Positions 1-8,081 of a stretch of DNA of 64,000 nucleotides are shown in pieces. The position numbers were made by a program, and so were the translations under genes. The notes under the pieces are model-generated. The model was not told the DNA's origin. It made no database searches and saw only the letters and a list, made by a program, of their open reading frames with translations. Source of the DNA: an uncultured Granulosicoccus sp. (GTDB taxonomy: Bacteria > Pseudomonadota > Gammaproteobacteria > Granulosicoccales > Granulosicoccaceae); NCBI GenBank assembly GCA_947499955.1, contig CANMQI010000015.1:1-64000 (forward strand). Direction: 5' to 3'. Numbering within the stretch: the first letter of the stretch is position 1; each line of letters opens with the position of its first letter.

Positions 1-126
1 GCAGAGCCTGAAGCCCCGGCAGAGCCTGAAGCCCCGGCAGAGCCTGAAGCCCCGGCAGAGCCTGAAGCCCCGGCAGAGCCTGAAGCCCCGGCAGAACCTG
101 AAGCCCCGGCAGAGCCTGAAGCTGTC
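1..126 (+). repeat. 18-bp coding tandem repeat (Pro/Glu/Ala linker)
   Basis: Six full copies and a partial seventh of an 18-bp unit (GCAGAGCCTGAAGCCCCG, with one G-to-A variant in copy six) run from the window edge. They encode repeated AEPEAP hexapeptides. The unit is a multiple of three, so copy-number change would alter linker length without shifting frame. More copies may lie upstream. Confidence 0.95.
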
Positions 127-489
127 ATTACGGATGAAGCCTTGTCAGACGCTCTGGCAGCGCTGCCCAGCTTGCGAATCCTGTTCGAATCCCAGTCCAA
201 CATACTGACACCTGAGAGCCTTATTGTTCTGGATCAGGTTGCGGCTGTTCTCACCCGCTTCCCCGATACCAGAGTGACCATTGAAGGACACACGGACGCC
301 ACTGGAGACAACGAAGATAACTTGCATCTGAGTCTGCTTCGCGCCACCACCGTTCGTGACTATCTGATTGGCAAAGGCGTGTCTGTCTACAATCTTCGCG
401 CGATGGGATTTGGTGAAGAAACTCCGATCGCTGACAACAGCACAGCCGAAGGTCGTGCCGCCAACCGCCGAATCGACTTTACATTCTGA
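1..489 (+). CDS. OmpA-family C-terminal domain protein, 5' end outside window
   Basis: The reading frame is open from base 1, so the start lies upstream. The visible N-terminal part is a repeated Glu-Pro-Glu-Ala-Pro-Ala linker, followed by an OmpA/MotB-type peptidoglycan-binding domain of about 110 residues. That domain shows the expected IEGHTDATG strand-turn motif and the closing NRRIDF motif. In the family this domain holds meso-diaminopimelate of peptidoglycan non-covalently. The Pro-rich linker probably spans periplasm between an unseen N-terminal domain or anchor and the wall. Its stop TGA shares one base with the ATG of the next gene (TGATG), so the two are probably translationally coupled. 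Confidence 0.85.
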   Translation, partial: AEPEAPAEPEAPAEPEAPAEPEAPAEPEAPAEPEAPAEPEAVITDEALSDALAALPSLRILFESQSNILTPESLIVLDQVAAVLTRFPDTRVTIEGHTDATGDNEDNLHLSLLRATTVRDYLIGKGVSVYNLRAMGFGEETPIADNSTAEGRAANRRIDFTF

Positions 490-1256
490 TGCAACAGATA
501 TCGACACTCATGAATCAGATCCTGCCCCTGCTCAACCTGTACTGGGAATTCCTGGCCTGCCTGGTTGCTGCCGGTGTGCTGAGCCTTTTCTCCGGCTGGA
601 TGATGTACCGATCCAGAGCGGCGAAGAAACTGAAATCGACGAATGAATCCTGGGAGCGTCGCTATCGCGCGCTGGAAGAAGTCTCTCGAGTCGACGCCGA
701 AAATCTGGAAGAACAACTACAGAACCTCGCCGGCGAATCACGCACACTGCAAACGGACAAGAAGCTGCTTGCCGAGTCGTTGAAGAAGAATGAAAGCAGC
801 ATTCAGAAGTTTCGCGCAGAGACCATCGAACTGAACCGGCAACATGCGGAAACGCAGGAACGCTTGCAACGCATCATCCAGCAAAAGGACCGAGAACTTC
901 TGGAGCTCGGTAATCGACTCAATCAGTCCCGATCAACCGCCAATCGTCAGGGGCTTCCTACCGGCAGGACCCAGCAAGGCAAGGTTTTTGACAACAGCGA
1001 CCTGACTTACGCGGATACCGTCGCCATCAACAGCATCGACATGTTCGATGCCACGGTGCAGATACCGGCAGAGGACATGCTGGGCAGACGCGGCAAAGGC
1101 GCTTCCAGCTGGAAACCGGGGCGTAGCAACTCACCTGATTCCCAATTCGAAGCGGACGCCACTCAGGTGCTGGACATGGAAGATTCCACCGTCGCCCTGG
1201 ATGAAGAAGCACTGGCCTTCGCGCGACGATCCACCCAGTCCGGGCGAATCAAATGA
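489..1256 (+). CDS. Membrane-anchored coiled-coil protein of unknown function
   Basis: 255 residues. A single hydrophobic segment at about residues 14-36 is followed by a long charged, heptad-like stretch rich in Glu, Gln, Lys and Arg (about 55-150), predicted as coiled coil. The C-terminal third is polar and acidic and looks disordered. I recognise no family. The start ATG overlaps the stop of the OmpA-domain gene by one base, which ties it to that gene. I infer an envelope or cell-wall role, with the coiled coil in cytoplasm or periplasm depending on topology. The protein is probably real, given frame length and coupling, but its function is unknown. Confidence 0.75.
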   Translation: MQQISTLMNQILPLLNLYWEFLACLVAAGVLSLFSGWMMYRSRAAKKLKSTNESWERRYRALEEVSRVDAENLEEQLQNLAGESRTLQTDKKLLAESLKKNESSIQKFRAETIELNRQHAETQERLQRIIQQKDRELLELGNRLNQSRSTANRQGLPTGRTQQGKVFDNSDLTYADTVAINSIDMFDATVQIPAEDMLGRRGKGASSWKPGRSNSPDSQFEADATQVLDMEDSTVALDEEALAFARRSTQSGRIK

Positions 1257-1281
1257 CCTTACTACAACTACCAGGCTGATC

Positions 1282-1908
1282 ATGAGCGCCACTCTCTACT
1301 ACGTTCACGACCCCATGTGCAGCTGGTGCTGGGGCTTCAAACCTGCGCTGGACGAACTGCTGGCGGGTCTGCCCGACTCGATTCAGGTTCAACGCATACT
1401 TGGGGGCCTGGCTCCCGACAACGATCAACCAATGCCGGAAGCCATGCAGCAGATGCTGCAACAGACCTGGCAACAGATTCAGGCCAGTATCCCGGGGACC
1501 GTCTTCAACTACGACTTCTGGACAGAAAACCAGCCACGGCGCTCGACATGGCCCTCGTGCAGAGCTGTTCTGGCCGCCCGACAGCAGGATGAAGCACTCG
1601 AAGTGCCCATGATCCTCGCTATTCAACAGGCCTATTATCTACATGCGCGCAACCCTTCGGAGACTCAGACGCTGGTCAGCATTGCTGAAGAAATTGGTTG
1701 TGACGCCGCTCGATTCGCGGATTATCTGCACAGTGATGCCGCTCACAAGGCATTGGAAGCACAGAGGCAGATGGCTCAGCGACTGCAGGCCCATGGATTC
1801 CCCAGCCTGATCTACAAGAATGATCGCGATAAACTGTATGCCATTCCTGTGAACTACAACCAAGCTGCCGTGATGCTGCAACAGATCACACAGGCAAACG
1901 CTGCCTGA
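1282..1908 (+). CDS. DsbA-family thioredoxin-like protein (FrnE-type)
   Basis: 208 residues from the ATG at 1282. The frame is open further upstream, but the family N-terminus (MSATLYYVHDPMCSWCWGF) fits here. The motif CSWC at residues 13-16 is the redox-active CxxC of the DsbA-like thioredoxin fold. The helical insertion and a C-terminal proline loop region follow as in FrnE/YwbO-type proteins. No signal peptide is visible, so a cytoplasmic thiol-disulfide or glutathione-linked role is more likely than periplasmic oxidative folding. It lies 25 bp after the coiled-coil protein gene and may share its transcript. Confidence 0.85.
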   Translation: MSATLYYVHDPMCSWCWGFKPALDELLAGLPDSIQVQRILGGLAPDNDQPMPEAMQQMLQQTWQQIQASIPGTVFNYDFWTENQPRRSTWPSCRAVLAARQQDEALEVPMILAIQQAYYLHARNPSETQTLVSIAEEIGCDAARFADYLHSDAAHKALEAQRQMAQRLQAHGFPSLIYKNDRDKLYAIPVNYNQAAVMLQQITQANAA

Positions 1909-2018
1909 GTCACATCACGCTGGTAACTTAGCCAAACACTTCACAGCGCTGCCATACGTGATCAGCGAATTCTCCAGTCCTGCCGCTAGTAACATCGTAA
2001 CTGGTGTAGACCGCGGGC

Positions 2019-3692
2019 ATGATAATAATAAAAAGAAGCATCCAACTTGTCGGTGTGCTGTTTCTGCTCACTGGCTGCGGAGGTGGCAGCGGCACTGAGG
2101 CACTGCGCAGCAAGGAACCGGCCAGTGCCCCGGCATTACCGGCAAGTGAGGTGGCCAATGCGGTCGTCGATGGCCCACTGAGCGCGACCGAAGCCTACCG
2201 TCTGCTGGAACAGGGCACCTTCGGTGCCCAGCTGGACGAGATCTGGACAGCGGCTGAGGAGGGACCGGAATCCTGGATCAACCGGCAGATGCTGATGCCT
2301 GCCACGTTTCTCAGCGACGGCCTGCGCAAGGCCAACAGTGATCGCTGGAACGAGTATGTCAACGTCTGGTGGCGGCACGCCATTCAGGCAGACGATCAAC
2401 TCAGGCAACGCGTGGCCTTTGCCTTGAGCCAGATTCTGGTGGTGTCAGCCCATGGTGGCCTCAGTGAGGAACAGTTCGGCCTTGCCAACTACTATGACAT
2501 CCTACTGAAAAACGCGTTCGGCAATTACCGAGACCTGCTGGAAGAAATCACTCTCAACCCTGTCATGGGTGAGTACCTCAGCATGAAGGGGAATCGCAAG
2601 CCCGACACGGAAGAAAACATTCGTCCCGACGAGAACTACGCCAGAGAGCTGCTCCAGCTATTCAGTATCGGACAAGTGCTGCTGAACAGTGATGGCAGCG
2701 TACAGGTCGATGCCGGCGGCGTGCCTCTACCCGCCTATGATCAGGACACCATCGAGGAATTCGCCCGCGTCTTCACCGGTTGGCATTTCGCCAACGCAGA
2801 GGATTTTCGCTGGCCCAAGAAGAAGGACTACATGTCCCCCATGGTCGCCTGGCCTGACTACCACGACAGTGGCCCCAAGACGCTGCTCTACGGCGCCACG
2901 CTACCGGCGGGCCAGAGCGCCCAGGCCGATCTTGACGGCGCGCTGGACAACATCTTCTACCACCCCAACGTCGCCCCGTTCATTTCCCGGCAACTGATAC
3001 AACGGCTCATCACCAGCAACCCCAGTCCCGGCTATGTACGGGATGTCGCTGCCGTGTTCAACCAGAACGCCGCTGGGGAACGCGGGGCGCTGGGCAGCGT
3101 CATCAAGGCCATTTTCATGCACCGGGAAGCCCGCCAAGGACACCTGGAATACCCGGACACTTTCGGCAAGCTCAAGGAACCCCTGCTGCGCGTGACTCAG
3201 CTGTGGAGAGCGTTCGAACCTGACACCATCCACTACGACTTCAACTACGGCTGGGTCGGAAATGAACTGGGGCAATCACCGCTGAACTCCCCGTCTGTGT
3301 TCAACTTCTTTCGCCCTGATTTCAGTCAGCCGGGGGATATCCGAAATCAGGGCATGGTGTCTCCGGAGTTCGAGATACTCGATGAATCTTCCATCATCAC
3401 CGCAACCAATCGTCTGCTGGCCAACACCTTGTGGTCACACAACTACAAGAACGACGCCGATGCAACTCGCATCACGATCGACATCAGTCGGGAGATGGTG
3501 CTTGAAGTCGATGCTGAGCTGTTGCTGGATCATCTGGACCTGTTGCTGCTCGGCGGCAACATGAGCTCCGAGCTCCGCTCGGAAACCCTGCAGCTGATGA
3601 ATCAGAGAGACTACAACGGTGGAGCCTCTCAACGAGTCGTGGAAGCGATCTTTCTGATTGCCTCATCTCCTGACGCCGCCGTACAACGATGA
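2019..3692 (+). CDS. DUF1800-family secreted lipoprotein
   Basis: 557 residues. A short N-terminal signal ends in the lipobox LTGC at about residues 17-20, followed by a Gly/Ser-rich stretch, so this is a predicted lipoprotein. The rest matches the DUF1800 family (AEAYRLLEQGTFG-like start, RVAFALSQ, ENYARELLQLFSIG, FTGWHF and SPSVFNFFRPDF motifs are all visible). The function of DUF1800 is not established. It is very commonly encoded next to a DUF1501 protein, as here (55 bp gap), and both are exported. I infer an extracytoplasmic complex or degradative pair. Start ATG chosen because the signal peptide begins there. Confidence 0.88.
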   Translation: MIIIKRSIQLVGVLFLLTGCGGGSGTEALRSKEPASAPALPASEVANAVVDGPLSATEAYRLLEQGTFGAQLDEIWTAAEEGPESWINRQMLMPATFLSDGLRKANSDRWNEYVNVWWRHAIQADDQLRQRVAFALSQILVVSAHGGLSEEQFGLANYYDILLKNAFGNYRDLLEEITLNPVMGEYLSMKGNRKPDTEENIRPDENYARELLQLFSIGQVLLNSDGSVQVDAGGVPLPAYDQDTIEEFARVFTGWHFANAEDFRWPKKKDYMSPMVAWPDYHDSGPKTLLYGATLPAGQSAQADLDGALDNIFYHPNVAPFISRQLIQRLITSNPSPGYVRDVAAVFNQNAAGERGALGSVIKAIFMHREARQGHLEYPDTFGKLKEPLLRVTQLWRAFEPDTIHYDFNYGWVGNELGQSPLNSPSVFNFFRPDFSQPGDIRNQGMVSPEFEILDESSIITATNRLLANTLWSHNYKNDADATRITIDISREMVLEVDAELLLDHLDLLLLGGNMSSELRSETLQLMNQRDYNGGASQRVVEAIFLIASSPDAAVQR

Positions 3693-3747
3693 GCCTGCAC
3701 TGCAACTCGCTCGCCCAGCCACTCACTCGGGAGATTCTTCGAACGCC

Positions 3748-5109
3748 ATGAACCACTATACTCGCCGACGATTTCTCAAACTGGGCTCGCAGACTCTGGC
3801 CGGGGCTGGACTGGCATTGGGCGCCCATCCGGCCTTGACGCTGGCCAGAGCTGCCGATTCCAGTGCACAACAATCACAGGATTATCGCGCACTGGTGTGC
3901 GTGTACCTGGAAGGGGGGTGTGACGGCTTCAGCCTGATGGTCCCCAGCGGCACCTACGAACATCAGGAGTATGCGGCTTCGCGCGGCGAGCTGGCCATTC
4001 CACGCAACAAGCTGATCGACTTGCAAGGTGGCAGATCACCGATAGGGCTTCACCCTGAAGCCGGACAACTACAGCCGCTGTTCGATGATGAGAGACTGGC
4101 AATGATTGCCAACGTGGGAACACTGGTGGAACCCACGTCCAGGGAACAGTATCTGAACAACGAGGTTGATGTCCCGGCCCAGCTGTTCTCCCATAGCGAT
4201 CAGGCCATACAGTGGCAGCAACTACAAGGGCGTGACCGGGCAACCGAGGGCTGGGGCGCAAGATCTGCCGAGTACCTGTCCGGCTTGCAGGAGCGCGACT
4301 ATCTGACGTCCATCTCCCTGGCTGGATCCAACTACTGGCAATCCGGTGCTGGCCAACGACCATTCTCCCTGACGGAATCCGGCATCTTGCAGTATCAGGG
4401 AATGGACGGGAGCAACAACTGGCAACAGCCTCGTCGCCACGCATTCGAACGTGTACTTGATATCCCGAGGCGCCACCTGTTTACCAAAGCCTACGCGGAC
4501 TTGCAGAAACGCGCCATGAACATCACTGCTGAACTGGGTCAGGCTCTCGCAGGCAATGCCGGTATGTTCAGTGATCAACCACCCGAGAACCTGCTCGCAC
4601 AGAAGCTCAACATGGTTGCGCAACTGATCGCCGCCCAAGATCAGCTCGGTCTGCGTCGCCAGATCTACTATGTCAACATGCGCGGCTTTGATGTGCACGA
4701 TAATCAGAGCCGCGAACTGCCCACTCTGTTCGCAGAACTGAGCGAAGCACTGACGTTCTTTCAGAGCAAGATCGACATGCTGGGCATGGGCCCTGAGGTC
4801 ACCACGTTCACCGCATCGGATTTTGGCAGATCACTGCTATCCAATGGCGACGGCACCGATCATGGCTGGGGCAACCATCTGATGGTCATGGGGGGAGCGG
4901 TGAAAGGCGGTTCCATCTATGGACAATTGCCCAGTCTGGAGCTGGACGGTCCGGACGCCATACATCACGGCCGTATTCTGCCTTCAACATCGGCGACTCA
5001 GTACGCAGCCACCCTGCTCGACTGGATCGGTCTTGATAACGCTGCCTTGCATGATGTGCTACCGACGCTGGGCAACTTCTCCGAGCACGATCTTGGTTTT
5101 CTGGCCTGA
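3748..5109 (+). CDS. DUF1501-family protein with Tat signal
   Basis: 453 residues from the ATG at 3748. An upstream in-frame start at 3658 would place 30 extra residues before the signal. The N-terminus has a twin-arginine motif (TRRRFLKLG) followed by a hydrophobic stretch and an ARA cleavage site, so it is likely exported folded, perhaps with a metal cofactor. The body matches DUF1501 (LVCVYLEGGCDGFS, FSHSDQ, TFTASDFGRS and DHGWGNHLMVMGG). This family is related to the alkaline-phosphatase/sulfatase fold. The DHGWGNH motif may hold metal ligands. It is the partner of the DUF1800 gene. Its stop codon lies inside a heptanucleotide tandem repeat. Confidence 0.88.
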   Translation: MNHYTRRRFLKLGSQTLAGAGLALGAHPALTLARAADSSAQQSQDYRALVCVYLEGGCDGFSLMVPSGTYEHQEYAASRGELAIPRNKLIDLQGGRSPIGLHPEAGQLQPLFDDERLAMIANVGTLVEPTSREQYLNNEVDVPAQLFSHSDQAIQWQQLQGRDRATEGWGARSAEYLSGLQERDYLTSISLAGSNYWQSGAGQRPFSLTESGILQYQGMDGSNNWQQPRRHAFERVLDIPRRHLFTKAYADLQKRAMNITAELGQALAGNAGMFSDQPPENLLAQKLNMVAQLIAAQDQLGLRRQIYYVNMRGFDVHDNQSRELPTLFAELSEALTFFQSKIDMLGMGPEVTTFTASDFGRSLLSNGDGTDHGWGNHLMVMGGAVKGGSIYGQLPSLELDGPDAIHHGRILPSTSATQYAATLLDWIGLDNAALHDVLPTLGNFSEHDLGFLA

Positions 5110-5138
5110 AGCCTGAAGCCTGAAGCCTGAAGCCTGAA
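5104..5138 (+). repeat. 7-bp tandem repeat (GCCTGAA)x5 across a stop codon
   Basis: Five perfect GCCTGAA units. The TGA at 5107-5109, inside the first unit, is the stop of the DUF1501 gene. Because the stop is in the first unit, gain or loss of later units would not change the protein. No hairpin is formed. Confidence 0.95.
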
Positions 5139-5595
5139 GCCGATTGTCCGGACTTGCATTGTAAGGGTATTGTCAGGAATTCGACACCTTGAGCGCCAAA
5201 CCATTGACGAACGACGCTGCTGATCTGTTCTGTCCGGAAACTCGGTTCATTGAATCACGCGACTCTCGAAGCTGATGATTCTCCGGATAGGCCAGATACG
5301 TTACATCCGATGGCAAAACTGGCTTCAGCGTGACAAAGTACTCAAGGGAACCGACTGCTTCTGCAACCGTCAAAGTGTATGCCGTGGGCTGTGACTCACT
5401 GGACAGGACATTCCTGCAAGATAACACTCGAACCTGTCCGTAGGAACAGGAGTCCCCCGGAAGATCCACATTCGATGGCAACTGAACATACAATGTCGAT
5501 TGCCTGTAGACGTACCTGTATCAGACTGTAGCTGGTGCACCAGAATCATGACGTTGGCAATTTTCCCGAAGATAACATCTGAATACCCGGACGTA
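5139..5595. other. Intergenic stretch between DUF1501 and exported protein genes
   Basis: About 460 bases with no confident gene. It contains one minus-strand open frame (listed separately as a possible remnant), which has no good start codon. I see no tRNA, no convincing rho-independent terminator and no clear operator here. The last 100 bases presumably hold the promoter for the gene starting at 5596. Confidence 0.5.
5173..5520 (-). pseudogene. Possible remnant ORF lacking a start codon
   Basis: An open minus-strand frame of about 116 codons runs from just after an in-frame TGA at 5521-5523 to a stop at 5173. There is no ATG or GTG near its 5' end, only a TTG at 5493, and no visible Shine-Dalgarno. 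The translation has a natural composition with alternating hydrophobics (for example YTLTVAEAVGSLEYFVTLKP), like a beta-rich secreted domain, with two Cys near the N-terminus. It could be a decayed gene fragment or a chance frame in GC-rich DNA. No family recognised. Confidence 0.2.
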
Positions 5596-6408
5596 ATGAC
5601 GACAACAAGCAAGCAGACAAGGAAACGACCTGCGGGCCCTGCCTGGTCCGGACTGGCCGTGCTTTGGCTGTTGGTTTCCGGCCTTGTCTCGATGAATGCC
5701 CATGCGCTGGAGTTTCAGTGCGAGCTCAATGGCGACGTCCGCTATCTGCGCGTCGACATCCCCGGTGAAAATCACCTGTGCGAAGTCAGTGTCAAATACG
5801 AATACACCGGTGAACGCAAGGTCATGTGGAACGCAGATAATGACTCTCTATTCTGCTCGGCCAGAGCGTACGAGCTGAGCGAGAAGTATGAAAACAACTG
5901 GGGTTTCAGCTGCACGAAGTGGCCAGATCATGACGGCATCGATAATCTGTCTCCATCGCAGCGTGCGATTGTCGACGTCCAGTTGAAACAGCTCATCAGC
6001 ACCGGCGAAAACGCTGAAGTTCCTTTCACCGTCAAGGCAGTCAAGGCTGTTACCAGCACTCTTCTGGATCAGGAACCTGGCACCCTTGCCCTGCAGTATT
6101 TCCTGTCGGATGGCAGCGACATGACTCAGGTGATCGCCGATGACAAAAGTCGTTGGACCGTGTTTGCCACCATTGACGATCTGGCGACTCAGGTCACGGG
6201 CGCCGCGACCATCGACAGTGCGCTGATATCCTCGATCACCGATGGAGGAGCGCTGGAAGTACTGACCACGGTTGCCACCAGCACGCCAGGCCAGACGTGT
6301 CATGGCAAGCAGGTATTGATGGCTGATAACAGCGATACTCTACAACCGCGCTCGCCTCACCGTTTTGTCTGCAAGGCCAGTGCATTGGACGTCAGTCTCA
6401 GCGACTGA
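5596..6408 (+). CDS. Exported protein of unknown function, Cys-containing
   Basis: 270 residues from the ATG at 5596. The frame is open from 5500, but the signal peptide (hydrophobic stretch AVLWLLVSGLVSMNAHA, cleavage after AHA) fits this start. The mature protein begins LEFQCEL and has six or so Cys spread through it (FQCEL, HLCEV, LFCSA, FSCTK, QTCHG, FVCKA), suggesting periplasmic disulfides. The first half looks beta-rich, the second more helical. I recognise no family. No operon partner: the downstream gene is convergent. Confidence 0.75.
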   Translation: MTTTSKQTRKRPAGPAWSGLAVLWLLVSGLVSMNAHALEFQCELNGDVRYLRVDIPGENHLCEVSVKYEYTGERKVMWNADNDSLFCSARAYELSEKYENNWGFSCTKWPDHDGIDNLSPSQRAIVDVQLKQLISTGENAEVPFTVKAVKAVTSTLLDQEPGTLALQYFLSDGSDMTQVIADDKSRWTVFATIDDLATQVTGAATIDSALISSITDGGALEVLTTVATSTPGQTCHGKQVLMADNSDTLQPRSPHRFVCKASALDVSLSD

Positions 6409-6432
6409 GCACACATCCGTACGCTGCCGGTA

Positions 6433-6771
6433 TCAGCACAAGCGCGCACCATCGGGAACTGCCTCGGTCGGCGTGACCAGAACAATGGCTCCATCTTCCC
6501 GCGCCACACCTGTCACCAGGCACTCGGACATGAAAGGCCCAATCTGTTTCACCGGAAAATTGACGACTGCCATGACCTGCATGCCCATCAGCGCCTCTCT
6601 GTCGTAGAGATCCGTGATCTGCGCACTGGAGCGCCGTGTCCCGATCTCGGGACCAAAGTCTATCGTCAACTTCCAGGCAGCTTGCCGAGCCTCGGGAAAT
6701 TCCTGTACATCGACGATGGTGCCCGCGCATAGCTGCACTCGGGCAAAATCATCCCATTGAATCTGATCCAT
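6433..6771 (-). CDS. csaA: tRNA-binding OB-fold protein, CsaA
   Basis: 112 residues, the usual length for CsaA. The protein is one tRNA_bind OB-fold domain, the same fold as the C-terminal EMAP-like domain of some aminoacyl-tRNA synthetases. Visible family signatures are the opening FxxVxLxxGTIVDV, the KLTIDFG strand, SSAQITDLY, and the closing VNFPVKQIGPFMSECLVTG. In Bacillus, CsaA has been described as a secretion-related chaperone; in most bacteria its role is unclear. It is monocistronic here and converges on the exported protein gene with a 24 bp gap. Confidence 0.9.
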   Translation of the reverse strand: MDQIQWDDFARVQLCAGTIVDVQEFPEARQAAWKLTIDFGPEIGTRRSSAQITDLYDREALMGMQVMAVVNFPVKQIGPFMSECLVTGVAREDGAIVLVTPTEAVPDGARLC

Positions 6772-7086
6772 CTATCTCTACGTCTCATTGCCGTGCACAA
6801 CGCACATCACAGCGTGGATGATACCAAGCACACAGCCTGATCACTAAGTGCAGATCAGCTCATGTTTTACAGGATGAACGCCCGGGCGGCCCTCGACTTC
6901 ATTCTTCATGTGCCGACATAACCCCTGTACACCGAAGAACAGCGCACGTGCATCACTCATCGGAATTACGGGAATTCAGGCGAATTCACGGCGTAGTCCG
7001 TGTAGTCCCCCGGACTGATGAAAGAGTTCCGACGCCTTGACGGTCGACAATCTCCATAAGCATAAAAACAAAACGAGATAACGCAC
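6772..7086. other. Divergent intergenic region (csaA / OmpA lipoprotein)
   Basis: About 315 bases between the divergent genes starting at 6771 (minus) and 7087 (plus), so it must carry both promoters. A perfect 10-bp palindrome CGCCCGGGCG sits at 6879-6888. A string of related GAATTAC/GAATTC/GAATTCAC words occurs around 6960-6990. No RNA gene or confident promoter hexamers can be named. Confidence 0.4.
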
Positions 7087-7773
7087 ATGAAACCATTCAA
7101 CGCAACACTCATCGCAGCCACCGCAACAGTCATGCTGATCAGTGGCTGCGCGACCGATGATCCCAACCGTCGTGCCAAGGCCGGTGTTGCCATCGGTGCG
7201 GTTGCTGGCGGTGTACTCGGCCATCAGATCAATGACAAGAATGGCCGCTATGCGGGTGCTGTCGTTGGTGCATTGACCGGGGCGGCAGTTGGCAACTATA
7301 TGGACAAGCAACAACGCAAACTGGAAGAGAGCCTGGCGAGCGAGCTTGGTAACAAGCAGATCGAAGTGACTCGTATCGATGATGACACACTGAAACTGGA
7401 AGTCCGCAGCGAAGCCTCGTTCGACGTCAACAGTGACCGCGTCAATGACAAATTCCGCAGCAGCCTGGAAGCCATGGCCGATGTCATTGGCGAATATGAC
7501 AAGACCGCCGTACACGTCATCGGCCATACGGACAGCACTGGAACCGACAGCTACAACCAGTCTCTGTCAGAAAAACGCGCGACATCGGTCAGCCGTCTGT
7601 TCAGCGCCAACGGTGTGGATCGTTCACGCATGCGCTTTTCAGGTCGTGGTGAAAGCCTGCCGGTGGCAACCAACAGCACCAGCTCGGGTCGCAGCATGAA
7701 CCGCCGAGTCGAGGTGTATCTGAAGCCGATTGTCGAAGGCCAGGAAGACGCTGCATTTCAATCGCCCATCTGA
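7087..7773 (+). CDS. Glycine-zipper OmpA-family lipoprotein
   Basis: 228 residues. A signal peptide ends in lipobox ISGC (about residues 19-22), so the protein is anchored by lipid. Residues about 34-75 form a glycine-zipper segment (AGVAIGAVAGGVLGHQI and AGAVVGALTGAAVGNY) that could insert in or lie on a membrane. The C-terminal OmpA domain has VIGHTDSTG and MNRRVEVYL. This is the YiaD/YfiB-like architecture, tying outer or inner membrane to peptidoglycan. It stands alone, with a good AT-rich leader and a start just after TAACGCAC. It is followed by a heptamer repeat array. Confidence 0.92.
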   Translation: MKPFNATLIAATATVMLISGCATDDPNRRAKAGVAIGAVAGGVLGHQINDKNGRYAGAVVGALTGAAVGNYMDKQQRKLEESLASELGNKQIEVTRIDDDTLKLEVRSEASFDVNSDRVNDKFRSSLEAMADVIGEYDKTAVHVIGHTDSTGTDSYNQSLSEKRATSVSRLFSANGVDRSRMRFSGRGESLPVATNSTSSGRSMNRRVEVYLKPIVEGQEDAAFQSPI

Positions 7774-7813
7774 TTGGCATGAAGCCGAGTGCCATGTGCT
7801 CGGTGTCAAGTGC

Positions 7814-7904
7814 GTGGTGCGTGGTGCGTGGTGCGTGATTCGTGATTCGTGATTCGTGATTCGTGATTCGTGATTCGTGATTCGTGATTCGTGATTCGTG
7901 ATTT
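7814..7904 (+). repeat. 7-bp tandem repeat array (GTGGTGC)x3 then (GTGATTC)x9
   Basis: Three GTGGTGC units (7814-7834) are followed without a break by nine perfect GTGATTC units (7835-7897) and a degenerate end. The two unit types differ at two positions, so one probably arose from the other. The array lies in the 308-base space between the stop of the OmpA lipoprotein and the end of the convergent permease gene. I see nothing else in that space except a second short AT-rich stretch. Confidence 0.95.
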
Positions 7905-8081
7905 TGTTCGAATCAGCTTCCGCGCAAGTATGGCCGGCAGTCCCCTCAGCAGTCAGGGATTGCCGGCTCGTGGTTCCCTGTATTCCTAGTAGTTGCCGAG
8001 ACCGGAGAGTAGGCAACTGGCGACTTGACGATCCAAATTTCAGCCGCCCCCCTCCTGACATTTGAACTCCCACACTCACCG

